Source: an uncultured Eubacteriales bacterium
Lineage (GTDB): Bacteria; Bacillota; Clostridia; Christensenellales; UBA1242
Assembly (NCBI GenBank): GCA_949001935.1
Contig: CARJLX010000006.1
Coordinates: 1 to 47,105, forward strand
Direction: 5' to 3'
DNA: 47,105 bases
The notes below the pieces were generated by a model, which was not told where the DNA came from, ran no database searches, and saw only the letters and a program-made list of their open reading frames with translations. A program made the translations under genes and the position numbers. Of the stretch, positions 23,930 through 31,915 are shown one piece after another (the stretch's first letter is position 1; each line of letters begins with the position of its first letter).

Positions 23930-26578
23930 CTATTTCTTTTTTGCATCTCTTGGATTTTTGATATTTGCTTGAGCTGCAGCAAGACGAGCAATTGGAACTC
24001 TGTATGGAGAACAAGAAACATAAGAGAGTCCAGTGTTATGGCAGAACTCAACTGATGATGGATCTCCACCATGTTCACCACAGATTCCAAGTTTGATGTC
24101 TGGACGAGTAGACTTTCCAAGATCAGCAGCCATTTTAACAAGCTTGCCAACACCATTTTGGTCAAGACGAGCAAATGGATCGCTCTCAAAAATCTTCTTA
24201 GCATAGTAAACATCAAGGAATTTTGCAGCATCATCACGACTGAAACCGAATGTCATTTGAGTAAGGTCATTTGTACCAAATGAGAAGAATTCTGCATATT
24301 CTGCAACTTGATCAGCAGTCACAGCAGCACGAGGGATTTCAATCATTGTACCAATCTTGTATGTCATCTTAACACCCTTCTTAGCAATGATTTCATCAGC
24401 TTTATTAGCAACGATATCACGAACATATTTAAATTCGTTTACATCACAAGTAAGAGGAATCATGATTTCAGGAACAATTTTGTATCCTTGTTTTTTGCTT
24501 ACTTCGATAGCAGCTTCAATAACAGCTTGAGTTTGCATTTCAGCAATTTCTGGATAAGTTACTGCAAGACGAAGTCCACGGTGCCCCATCATTGGGTTAA
24601 ATTCATGAAGATCAGCAACTGTTTGCTTGAGTCTAGCAAAAGTGATTCCCATTTCTTTTGCAAGAGCCTTGATTTCGTTATCTTCGTGAGGAAGGAACTC
24701 ATGAAGAGGTGGATCAAGGAAACGAATTGTCACAGGATTACCCTTCATAGCTTTGTAAAGACCGATAAAGTCTTTTCTTTGCATTGGGAGAAGTTTATCA
24801 AGTGCCTTCTTGCGTTCTTCAACAGTTGTAGAAACAATCATTTCTCTAACTGCAGGGATTCTGTCTGCTTCAAAGAACATATGTTCTGTACGGCAAAGAC
24901 CAATTCCTTCTGCACCAAAATTGAAAGCATTTTGAGCATCAGCAGGATTATCAGCATTAGTTCTAACAGCCATAGCTTTGTATTTATCTGCCCAACCCAT
25001 GATTGTAGCAAATTCGCCAGATATTTTTGCAGGTTCAGTTTTAACTTCACCTTCATAAATTTTACCAGTAGAACCGTCAAAAGAGATAATATCTCCTTCT
25101 TTATATTTCTTTCCATTCAATGTGAAAGATTTTTCGTCATCTGCAAATTTAAGAGCAGAGCAACCAGCAACACAAGCAGTACCCATACCACGAGCAACAA
25201 CAGCAGCGTGAGATGTCATACCTCCACGAGCAGTTAAAATACCTTGTGATGCAGCCATACCTTCAATATCTTCTGGAGAAGTTTCAAGTCTAACTAAAAC
25301 AACCTTTTCTTTCTTAGAGCCAAGTTCTTTTGCTCTTTCTGCAGTAAAGCAGATTTTACCACAAGCAGCACCAGGAGAAGCTGGAAGAGCTTCAGCAATA
25401 ACCTTTGCTTTCTTAAGAGCAGCAGCGTCAAATTGAGGGTGAAGAAGAGCATCAAGTTGTTTAGGGTCGATCATCATAAGAGCTTCTTTTTCGGTAATAA
25501 GTTTTTCTTTAACAAGATCAACAGCAACTTTGAGAGCGGCTTTAGCAGTTCTCTTACCATTTCTTGTTTGAAGCATGTAGAGTTTACCTTTTTCGATAGT
25601 GAACTCCATATCTTGCATATCTTTGTTGTGTTTTTCAAGTTTTTTAGCAATTTCAGTGAATTGTTTATAAACTGCTGGATTTTGTTTTTGAAGAGTTGAA
25701 ATAGGAAGTGGTGTTCTAATACCAGCAACAACATCTTCGCCTTGAGCGTTCATCAAATATTCGCCATAAAGTTTATTTTCACCAGTAGAAGGGTTTCTAG
25801 TGAAGGCAACACCAGTACCAGAATCTTCACCCATATTACCGAATACCATACATTGAACATTAACAGCAGTACCCCAGTTATATGGAATGTCGTGCATTCT
25901 TCTATAAACATTGGCTCTGTCGTTATCCCAAGAACGGAATACGGCACGAACTGCCTCTACAAGTTGAACTTTTGGATCTTGAGGGAATTCTTCACCTTGA
26001 GATTTTAAGTAAAGATCTTTAAATAATTTAACAATTTCTTTTAAATCTTCAGCAGAAAGGTCTTTATCAAATTGAACACCCTTCTTTTCTTTAACCTTGT
26101 CCAAAATTCTTTCATACTTAGATTTTTCTTGTTGCATAACAACATCACTGAACATTTGGATAAATCTTCTGTAAGAATCGTAAGCAAATCTTGGATTGTT
26201 TGTTGCGGCAGCAAGACCTTCAACAACTTCGTCGTTAAGACCAAGGTTAAGGATTGTATCCATCATACCAGGCATAGAAACTCTTGCACCAGAACGAACT
26301 GAAACAAGAAGAGGATTTTTTACATCACCAAATTTCTTGCCAGAGATTTTTTCGAGCTGAGCAAGGTTTGCTGTGATTTGAGCGAGAATGTCCTCATTAA
26401 TTTTTCTACCATCCTCATAATATTGAGTGCAGGCTTCAGTAGTAATAATGAAACCTTGAGGAACAGGCATACCAAGACTAGTCATCTCAGCAAGGTTAGC
26501 CCCCTTTCCACCGAATAAAGCTTTGTTTTTACCATCAGCTTCTTTAAAAAGATAAACAAACTTTTTACTATTTTTCAT
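23930..26578 (-). CDS. ppdK: Pyruvate, phosphate dikinase
   Basis: An 882-residue enzyme interconverting pyruvate, ATP and Pi with PEP, AMP and PPi, common in anaerobes as a PPi-saving glycolytic step or for gluconeogenesis. The N-terminal ATP-grasp domain starts KNSKKFVYLFKEADG with GGKGANLAEMTSLG. The swivelling domain carries the phosphorylated His in GGMTSHAAVVARGMG near residue 455. The C-terminal PEP/pyruvate barrel has GLCRTEHMF, MIEIPRAA, FFSFGTNDLTQM and the catalytic Cys region GICGEHGGD near 830. Length is typical. The ATG follows AAGGAGAAG and a good promoter. Confidence 0.96.
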   Translation of the reverse strand: MKNSKKFVYLFKEADGKNKALFGGKGANLAEMTSLGMPVPQGFIITTEACTQYYEDGRKINEDILAQITANLAQLEKISGKKFGDVKNPLLVSVRSGARVSMPGMMDTILNLGLNDEVVEGLAAATNNPRFAYDSYRRFIQMFSDVVMQQEKSKYERILDKVKEKKGVQFDKDLSAEDLKEIVKLFKDLYLKSQGEEFPQDPKVQLVEAVRAVFRSWDNDRANVYRRMHDIPYNWGTAVNVQCMVFGNMGEDSGTGVAFTRNPSTGENKLYGEYLMNAQGEDVVAGIRTPLPISTLQKQNPAVYKQFTEIAKKLEKHNKDMQDMEFTIEKGKLYMLQTRNGKRTAKAALKVAVDLVKEKLITEKEALMMIDPKQLDALLHPQFDAAALKKAKVIAEALPASPGAACGKICFTAERAKELGSKKEKVVLVRLETSPEDIEGMAASQGILTARGGMTSHAAVVARGMGTACVAGCSALKFADDEKSFTLNGKKYKEGDIISFDGSTGKIYEGEVKTEPAKISGEFATIMGWADKYKAMAVRTNADNPADAQNAFNFGAEGIGLCRTEHMFFEADRIPAVREMIVSTTVEERKKALDKLLPMQRKDFIGLYKAMKGNPVTIRFLDPPLHEFLPHEDNEIKALAKEMGITFARLKQTVADLHEFNPMMGHRGLRLAVTYPEIAEMQTQAVIEAAIEVSKKQGYKIVPEIMIPLTCDVNEFKYVRDIVANKADEIIAKKGVKMTYKIGTMIEIPRAAVTADQVAEYAEFFSFGTNDLTQMTFGFSRDDAAKFLDVYYAKKIFESDPFARLDQNGVGKLVKMAADLGKSTRPDIKLGICGEHGGDPSSVEFCHNTGLSYVSCSPYRVPIARLAAAQANIKNPRDAKKK

Positions 26579-26604
26579 AACTTCTCCTTTTTTATTACTC
26601 CCTT

Positions 26605-26633
26605 AGTATAGTCAAAAATAAAAAAATAGGCAA
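26605..26633 (-). promoter_or_regulatory. Promoter of ppdK
   Basis: On the minus strand TTGCCT (26633-26628), a 17-base spacer and TATACT (26610-26605), 26 bases before the ATG. No transcription-factor palindrome is obvious. Confidence 0.75.
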
Positions 26634-26762
26634 ATGATTTGAATAGATTTTTTAATAATTTAAAAATTTTTGGCAGTGACTATTGAATTATGAATTTTGC
26701 CTCTTTATAATAATTTTAACAACTAAAATATAGTTGAAATAAAAAAGGAGATATGATAAAAT

Positions 26763-27410
26763 ATGAATGTATTTGATGATTTAAGAGAAAAAGCTAAAGC
26801 AAGTTTTAGTGAATGGATTAAAGTAATCGACCCTTTATCACACTGGACACTAGACAATGTAGAAATTATCAAAGATGTTGGCGTTAATCCCATCCAAGTA
26901 AAACCCCATTGCAAAAAATGTGTTGTTGTGAATCATTGTTGGTTTAAAAATGAAGACGGAAAGAAGCCTCCTCATTTTAATTATAGTAAATATTCAATAT
27001 TGGTCTTACACAAAATGAAAGATATAATTGGGCTATACCATCCAAGATGCCACTGTCATGAAATTGCAATTAAACCACCCACTGAAAAGACATTAAAAGT
27101 CACATGTGCAGATAAAAAAATTAATGATGCATATGAACGAAAATTTGGATTAATTAACGCATGGGGTTATACAGAGACTGACAAATCTTTACTTAAAGTA
27201 AATCTTATACGATCTGTAACAGAACAATATTTAAAAGGAGAATATAAAATATTTAAATATGACGAGTTTGGTTTTAGAATCTCTATCCAAGTTTCTGTGC
27301 CAGGTATTAATCAAAAAAATGGTAAAACCTATAAATTTATAACAGGCTTTATGGTTTGGCCAAATGGTAAAATACAAAATACAACATTTTTTGGAGGTAA
27401 AGTAAAATGA
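26763..27410 (+). CDS. Putative DUF6883-like toxin of a toxin-immunity pair
   Basis: A 215-residue protein. The first half has Cys/His pairs (HCKKC near 53, CHCHE near 97 in YHPRCHCHE), recalling the HPxCxC motif of phage head-morphogenesis/minor capsid proteins. The second half (about 125-215: KINDAYERKFG, WGYTETDKSLLK, VPGINQKNGKTY, GFMVWPNGKIQ, TTFFGGKV) resembles the C-terminal DUF6883 domain, proposed to have an RNase-like BECR fold in polymorphic toxins. There is no signal peptide or export domain, so it may be a free-standing cassette. It overlaps the next gene by four bases, as toxin-immunity pairs often do. Domain names are from memory of the families, not a search. Confidence 0.55.
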   Translation: MNVFDDLREKAKASFSEWIKVIDPLSHWTLDNVEIIKDVGVNPIQVKPHCKKCVVVNHCWFKNEDGKKPPHFNYSKYSILVLHKMKDIIGLYHPRCHCHEIAIKPPTEKTLKVTCADKKINDAYERKFGLINAWGYTETDKSLLKVNLIRSVTEQYLKGEYKIFKYDEFGFRISIQVSVPGINQKNGKTYKFITGFMVWPNGKIQNTTFFGGKVK

Positions 27411-27796
27411 AAATTTATGACGATGTTAGAGTAATCAATGATAATAAAAAATATAACGAAGCGGGAATCTTTAAGGGTATGGTTGGAACAATCGTTTTGG
27501 CAGAGATAAGATCAAATTCTTTTTATGTAAATTTTATTGATAAAAATTTTGAGATCCATAAAAACGACCCTGAGTGGTTCGAAGAACATTATGATGAACT
27601 TGAAGATGATATAGATATGCCTATAAAAATCAAAGATTTAGAACTGGTTGAAGAAAACACGAAAATAACCGATGAAGACATATTACAAGAACTACCCGCC
27701 AACAATCCCGCGTGGTGGTGCAAGGTTGAAAATGGTTATATCATAAACCTACTTGGTGAAAAGAAAAATAAAATTGCATACGATTATGATTCATAA
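27407..27796 (+). CDS. Putative immunity protein (DUF4926-like)
   Basis: A 129-residue acidic protein. Its start MKIYDDVRVINDNKKYNEAG, followed by FKGMVGTIV and FYVNFIDK, fits the DUF4926 SH3-like pattern (xDxVxL...GxxGTIVE...VEF). The C-terminal part contains NPAWWCKVENGYIINLLGEKKN. It is strongly negatively charged, as immunity proteins against nucleases often are. The ATG overlaps the preceding stop as ATGA, so translation is coupled. I infer it neutralises the upstream protein. Confidence 0.55.
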   Translation: MKIYDDVRVINDNKKYNEAGIFKGMVGTIVLAEIRSNSFYVNFIDKNFEIHKNDPEWFEEHYDELEDDIDMPIKIKDLELVEENTKITDEDILQELPANNPAWWCKVENGYIINLLGEKKNKIAYDYDS

Positions 27797-27822
27797 AAAA
27801 GAATATCATATTATATGCTTTT

Positions 27823-28227
27823 TTATTGTTGTATTTCATAGGTCTTGTCTAAAGCTTTTCTAACAAATTCTTTTCCATAAAGTTCAACTTTTGGCAATTC
27901 ATCAATTTGTATATATTCAGGCCTATAGAAATTTTCGTTTGTCATTCGATCAAATTCTTCACCTCCAAGCTGTGGCTTACCGTTAACAATCTCACAATGA
28001 AAATAATGTGCATCACCAATACAACCTAAATAGCCCAAAATTTTGATATCCACGCTCATTTCTTCTTTAAGTTCTCTAATCACAGTTTCTTGCAAACTCT
28101 CGCCTTCTTCAACTCCTCCGCCAGGAATAACATAATATTCCATCACTTGCCCGCCTTTAACCTTTCTTCTAAACATTGTCAAAAGTTTGCCCTCTTTAAT
28201 AATAATCGCTCTTGCACTAATTCTCAT
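27823..28227 (-). CDS. NUDIX hydrolase (MutT-like)
   Basis: A 134-residue NUDIX protein with a canonical box, GGGVEEGESLQETVIRELKEEMSV (residues about 36-59), and a start typical of MutT relatives (MRISARAIIIKEGKLLTMFR). Many short members cleave modified dNTPs or other nucleoside diphosphate derivatives; the substrate is unknown here. I start it at the ATG at 28227, which follows GGGAGAAAAC; an in-frame ATG 17 codons upstream lacks a site. A weak A/T hairpin at 27797-27822 separates it from the convergent immunity gene. Confidence 0.88.
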   Translation of the reverse strand: MRISARAIIIKEGKLLTMFRRKVKGGQVMEYYVIPGGGVEEGESLQETVIRELKEEMSVDIKILGYLGCIGDAHYFHCEIVNGKPQLGGEEFDRMTNENFYRPEYIQIDELPKVELYGKEFVRKALDKTYEIQQ

Positions 28228-28388
28228 AGTTTTCTCCCTAATTACATAATGTCCGAAGTCAAACAAAAAATCAATCATTTTGTACTCTCATATACCAAAG
28301 TTTAAAATGTCAATTGGTCGTTATTAATAATAATCATTTCTAAATGATATATTTTTTTATTTGATAATTTATTTTGATTTTTAAAACA

Positions 28389-28958
28389 CTAAAACCCTGT
28401 TCGAAGTTCTTTTATAACAACGTTTTCTTTGTTTACGCCAAGCTTGCTATCATATACTCCAAACTCAACAATCACATCATAAAGTTCATGATCAGAAATA
28501 TATCTTGCAATCTTTGAAAATCCAGGAATGTTCCAAACTTTATCATCATCAAGAGAGCAATGAAGATTATATTCTGGCTCTTCATAGATATTTCGTTGCG
28601 TTGCTTCACTATCTGTTCGAGCGGTTAAATCCACCGTGTCAGAAAAAGAACCCTTATGAATTTTAATATCACCCACTAGAACAATATCTTCTTTATAAGG
28701 ATTATATGAAACATCAATAGTCACTTCAGGATTAAATTCTTTTAAATGCGTAAGTGCTTCTTCGTAATTTTTAACAAAATAAAACTTACCTTTTGTTTTG
28801 TTTGGATTACGCATAATATATTCTTCGGCTGGGTATTTTTCAAAAAAATCCTTGATCGCCTTTAAATTTGTAACATCAAAAACATCAAGTGGAAAATAGT
28901 TTAGTCTTAACTCTTTCATTTTTTTTATGCTGTCTTTTTTATCTTTAATCTTTATCAT
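28389..28958 (-). CDS. Unknown protein
   Basis: A 189-residue soluble protein I do not recognise. Visible features are a basic N-terminus (MIKIKDKKDSIKKMKELRLN), the phrase FDVTNLKAIKDFFEKYPAEEY followed by IMRNPNKTKGKFYFVKNYEEA, and a C-terminal strand-rich part (ELYDVIVEFGVYDSKLGV). The ILVLSYN-like strand TIDVSYNPYKEDIVLVGDI suggests an alpha/beta fold. AAAGGAAAG precedes the ATG. It is followed by alr on the same strand with an A/T palindrome nearby. No function can be assigned. Confidence 0.65.
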   Translation of the reverse strand: MIKIKDKKDSIKKMKELRLNYFPLDVFDVTNLKAIKDFFEKYPAEEYIMRNPNKTKGKFYFVKNYEEALTHLKEFNPEVTIDVSYNPYKEDIVLVGDIKIHKGSFSDTVDLTARTDSEATQRNIYEEPEYNLHCSLDDDKVWNIPGFSKIARYISDHELYDVIVEFGVYDSKLGVNKENVVIKELRTGF

Positions 28959-29036
28959 AATCTTTCCTTTAAATTATTTTACCACAAAATAAAGAAAAAA
29001 GACAACTTTTTTGTTTGCTTTTAAAGAAAAGTAAAG

Positions 29037-30074
29037 TCAATTTAAAATTCTTTCTGCTCGAAAACCATTAAAGTTAGTTAATATTTCATATTCAGTAGTA
29101 TTTAGAAACTCAGTCCACTCGCTCGCATTCCATAGCACCTCCACCATATCGCCAACCTTAACTTTAACATTACTAACATCCACCATAAAACAATCCATAC
29201 ATATCTTACCAACATTTGGACAAACTTTATTATTAATTTTAACACTAAACTTGTTAGACAATCCGCGTTTTACTCCGTCATCATAACCAAGAGGAACAAC
29301 CGCCACCCGCATATCTTGACTTGCCGTAAAAGAAGCCATATAGCCAACATGCTCTCCCTTTTTAACTTCTTGAAGAGCAATGATTGTAGACTTAACACTC
29401 ATAACAGGTTTAAGTTCACTATACCCATAACCATACAAAAACATGCCAACACGATACATTTCAAAACCTTGTTCTTTAAATAAGGAATTACCTCCACCAA
29501 CATGAATAATAGGAGCAAAGTCTTGTGGTAATAAATTTATAAATCTTTGAAATATTTCGCGTTGTCTTATAGTATAATTTTCATCAGTTGTTAAAGAGGA
29601 AAAATGCGTAAATAAACCATCTAACTTTAAATTATTTTTTCGCAAGATAACCATAATTTTTTGAAAATCTTCTTGTGTATTTATTCCAAATCTGTTCATT
29701 CCCGTATTGATATTTAAGTGCAGTTTTGGTTTAATTTTGCATTTCTTAGATATTTTTACTATATTTTTTAAACTTTTTAAAGAAATTATGGATAGTGAAA
29801 TATTATTTTTCAATGCAGTTTCTATTTTTTCACATTCACTAAAAATTATCACAGGAGTTATTTTATCAATTTTTCTAACCCTTATGGCCTCATCAATGTT
29901 TACAACTCCAAATGCACCAACTCGTCCCTTAAGAATAGAAACTACTTCTTCTATTCCATGCCCATAAGCATTGGCTTTCACCATTGCACAAATTTGTGCA
30001 TTATTGCAATGCTCTTTCAAAACTTTTAAATTGTTTAACATGTTGTTTTTATCCAATAAAATTTTAGAAAACAT
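29037..30074 (-). CDS. alr: Alanine racemase
   Basis: A 345-residue fold-type III PLP enzyme that makes D-alanine for peptidoglycan (or for spore germination control). The PLP lysine is in CAMVKANAYGHG near residue 34. HLNINTGMNRFGI and HVGGGNSL bind the cofactor phosphate, and the C-terminal domain has PLGYDDGVKRGLSN and KICMDCFMVDVS. It is slightly shorter than usual, mainly by missing loops. No Shine-Dalgarno site precedes the ATG; instead an A/T hairpin (AAACATATA/TATATGTTT) covers the start, so translation may be weak or regulated by RNA structure. An alternative start is the Met 12 codons in. Confidence 0.92.
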   Translation of the reverse strand: MFSKILLDKNNMLNNLKVLKEHCNNAQICAMVKANAYGHGIEEVVSILKGRVGAFGVVNIDEAIRVRKIDKITPVIIFSECEKIETALKNNISLSIISLKSLKNIVKISKKCKIKPKLHLNINTGMNRFGINTQEDFQKIMVILRKNNLKLDGLFTHFSSLTTDENYTIRQREIFQRFINLLPQDFAPIIHVGGGNSLFKEQGFEMYRVGMFLYGYGYSELKPVMSVKSTIIALQEVKKGEHVGYMASFTASQDMRVAVVPLGYDDGVKRGLSNKFSVKINNKVCPNVGKICMDCFMVDVSNVKVKVGDMVEVLWNASEWTEFLNTTEYEILTNFNGFRAERILN

Positions 30075-30130
30075 ATAAAATATATATGTTTCAATTTTTT
30101 AACTTGATAAAAAAAGCAATAAGAAATTTC

Positions 30131-30679
30131 TTACTGCCCATCACTTTCTTCGAAATAATCATCTGGAAGAGTTAGATAATAACTCCAATCTTTAAGTTCT
30201 CCTCTACCTTCTTCATAATCCATCCAACGAGCCTGCATAACTTCATTATATGTAGCCACCAATCTACCAACTACAAATTCTTCTAAATCTTCTTGATCTT
30301 CAACTAGATCTATGTAAGATTCTTCACCAAAATTATCTATTGTTGTGTAAAGTAATCTATTAAATAAAGAGGCTATTGGCGTATTACGAAAGGCGAGCCT
30401 TAATTGAATTCCCCCTCCCGCCAAGGAGTCTTTCAATATAGCAATGTTATAATTTGGATAATATACATCCTTTTTAATACATTTATAGACCTTTCTGTCT
30501 ACACTAATGGCAAGTTTTAAAAAATCACCAAAACTCTCAATATTAATATCTTCAAGTTTATGATAAATTTTCTCATTTTTTAAAAAAGCTCTATATTTAT
30601 CTTTGTCGACAATTCCTTTTCGATCAAAATAATTTCTAGACTCTACATATTCAATACAAAAATCAATATACTTTAGCAT
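30131..30679 (-). CDS. Unknown protein sharing a W/YY-rich C-terminal motif with its neighbour
   Basis: A 182-residue acidic protein. Its last 45 residues read YNEVMQARWMDYEEGRGELKDWSYYL, closely echoing the neighbouring gene (YHKEICQQRWQDYNQGNLRSWEYYL). The central part (NYNIAILKDSLAGGGIQLRLAFRN) is beta-like. The ATG follows AAGGAGAAAG. It lies about 90 bases after the neighbour, which has its own terminator, so both may be expressed separately. I do not know the family; the motif may be a protein-protein module. Confidence 0.65.
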   Translation of the reverse strand: MLKYIDFCIEYVESRNYFDRKGIVDKDKYRAFLKNEKIYHKLEDINIESFGDFLKLAISVDRKVYKCIKKDVYYPNYNIAILKDSLAGGGIQLRLAFRNTPIASLFNRLLYTTIDNFGEESYIDLVEDQEDLEEFVVGRLVATYNEVMQARWMDYEEGRGELKDWSYYLTLPDDYFEESDGQ

Positions 30680-30745
30680 CCCTTTCTCCTTGATTTATTT
30701 TAACACATAAAATACTCAAGGTCAATACTGAAATTTAAAAATCAT

Positions 30746-30773
30746 AAAAAAAGAGAGATAATTTCTCTCTTTT
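30746..30773 (-). terminator. Terminator of the upstream two-repeat protein gene
   Basis: On the minus strand AAAGAGAGA / TCTCTCTTT with a short AT loop, ending in seven U. The stem overlaps the stop codon of that gene. Confidence 0.78.
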
Positions 30774-31854
30774 ATTCAAACTCTGGATTTTCTCCTAAAT
30801 AGTATTCCCAAGATCTTAAATTGCCTTGATTATAGTCCTGCCATCTTTGCTGGCAAATTTCTTTATGATAATCAAAAATAATTCTATCCAATAAATTTAT
30901 ATTATTTCTTTCTATATCATCTATAAATTTAGTCCCGCTTTCACCAAAACATAAATTTTCGTTTCGTCTACTGATAGGAGATAAATCTTTATTCATATAT
31001 TCTCCTACCATAGGGACATCTTTTCCCTGTTTAGTAGGAACATTGAATGTTAAAAAGCATTCACGCATTCTTCCATGATCACTCAAATTAAAATCTTTGG
31101 CTTTTACACTTGAACTTAAAGCCTTTTTAATAAACTTAGTATAATTCTCATTGTTTATATTCTCAATCAAATTAAAAATTGCTTCATTTCTGTTAAAATC
31201 TTCTAATACTCTTTCATCAATCTTTTGATTGTTACGCTTTTTAACAGCAAGTTTTATTCTGTTTGCCTCATGTTGTGAAGCAAATGTACTATATGAAATC
31301 ATCTGGTCTTGCTTTTCAACTATTGGTGCATGGTAAAAATAATCTGTCCAAGGTTTCAATTTACCTTCTCTTAAATCTTGAAAGCGTTTTTCGCAAAGTT
31401 GTAAACGATATTCCTCCGCCATGACTCTAATTTTTTCAGGCGTTTGCTCCTTATTGCTAAACAATGAAACCAAACTATTATCATCACTAAAACCACTTGT
31501 TGATAATCTTGTGTCTAACAATTGATTGTTTCTATATTTTTTATAAGAAACAGCTTTCTCTGCAGTATCTCCCGTTTTTGAAGGTAATGTAAAAGTAAAA
31601 TAGTCTACCCTTTCACTTTTTCTGTTCAAACCTATTTGACCGTTTTCCTTTTCAAAAAAAAGGTTTATCAAAAAAGCTCTATATTCATTATCTGTCATGC
31701 TTTCTACAGTATTTATAATATGTTTGTTTTCTTCAATTGCAGTAGATAAAGCTTTATCTACTTTTTGTTTGTGATTATAAACAATATCATGGTATTCATT
31801 CCAAAGCAGTTGGTAATCACTATAAAATTCTTTATAACTAATTTTATTAGGCAT
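30772..31854 (-). CDS. Unknown protein built of two homologous units, each ending in a W/YY motif
   Basis: A 360-residue soluble protein. It can be split into two similar halves of about 170 residues: ISYKEFYSDY... to RFQDLREGKLKPWTDYFYH, and ISYSTFASQH... to RWQDYNQGNLRSWEYYLG. Midway through each is a matching beta-like segment (DYFTFTLPSKTGD and CFLTFNVPTKQGK), followed by YKKYRNNQLLDTR and YMNKDLSPISRR. So it arose by internal duplication, and the gene next to it holds a third, more divergent copy. There is no signal peptide, membrane segment or nuclease motif. AGGAGAG precedes the ATG. The family is unknown to me. Confidence 0.7.
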   Translation of the reverse strand: MPNKISYKEFYSDYQLLWNEYHDIVYNHKQKVDKALSTAIEENKHIINTVESMTDNEYRAFLINLFFEKENGQIGLNRKSERVDYFTFTLPSKTGDTAEKAVSYKKYRNNQLLDTRLSTSGFSDDNSLVSLFSNKEQTPEKIRVMAEEYRLQLCEKRFQDLREGKLKPWTDYFYHAPIVEKQDQMISYSTFASQHEANRIKLAVKKRNNQKIDERVLEDFNRNEAIFNLIENINNENYTKFIKKALSSSVKAKDFNLSDHGRMRECFLTFNVPTKQGKDVPMVGEYMNKDLSPISRRNENLCFGESGTKFIDDIERNNINLLDRIIFDYHKEICQQRWQDYNQGNLRSWEYYLGENPEFE

Positions 31855-31915
31855 TTTTCTCTCCTAATTATATTGTATCACATTTATTAGAAAAGTCAAT
31901 GATTTATATTATTTT

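Noticed and set aside
24308..25237. A long open frame (309 codons) on the plus strand
   Set aside because: It lies wholly opposite ppdK, has no ribosome binding site, and its composition (rich in Ser, Asn, Phe, His) is what antisense reading of an enzyme gene in this AT-rich genome gives.
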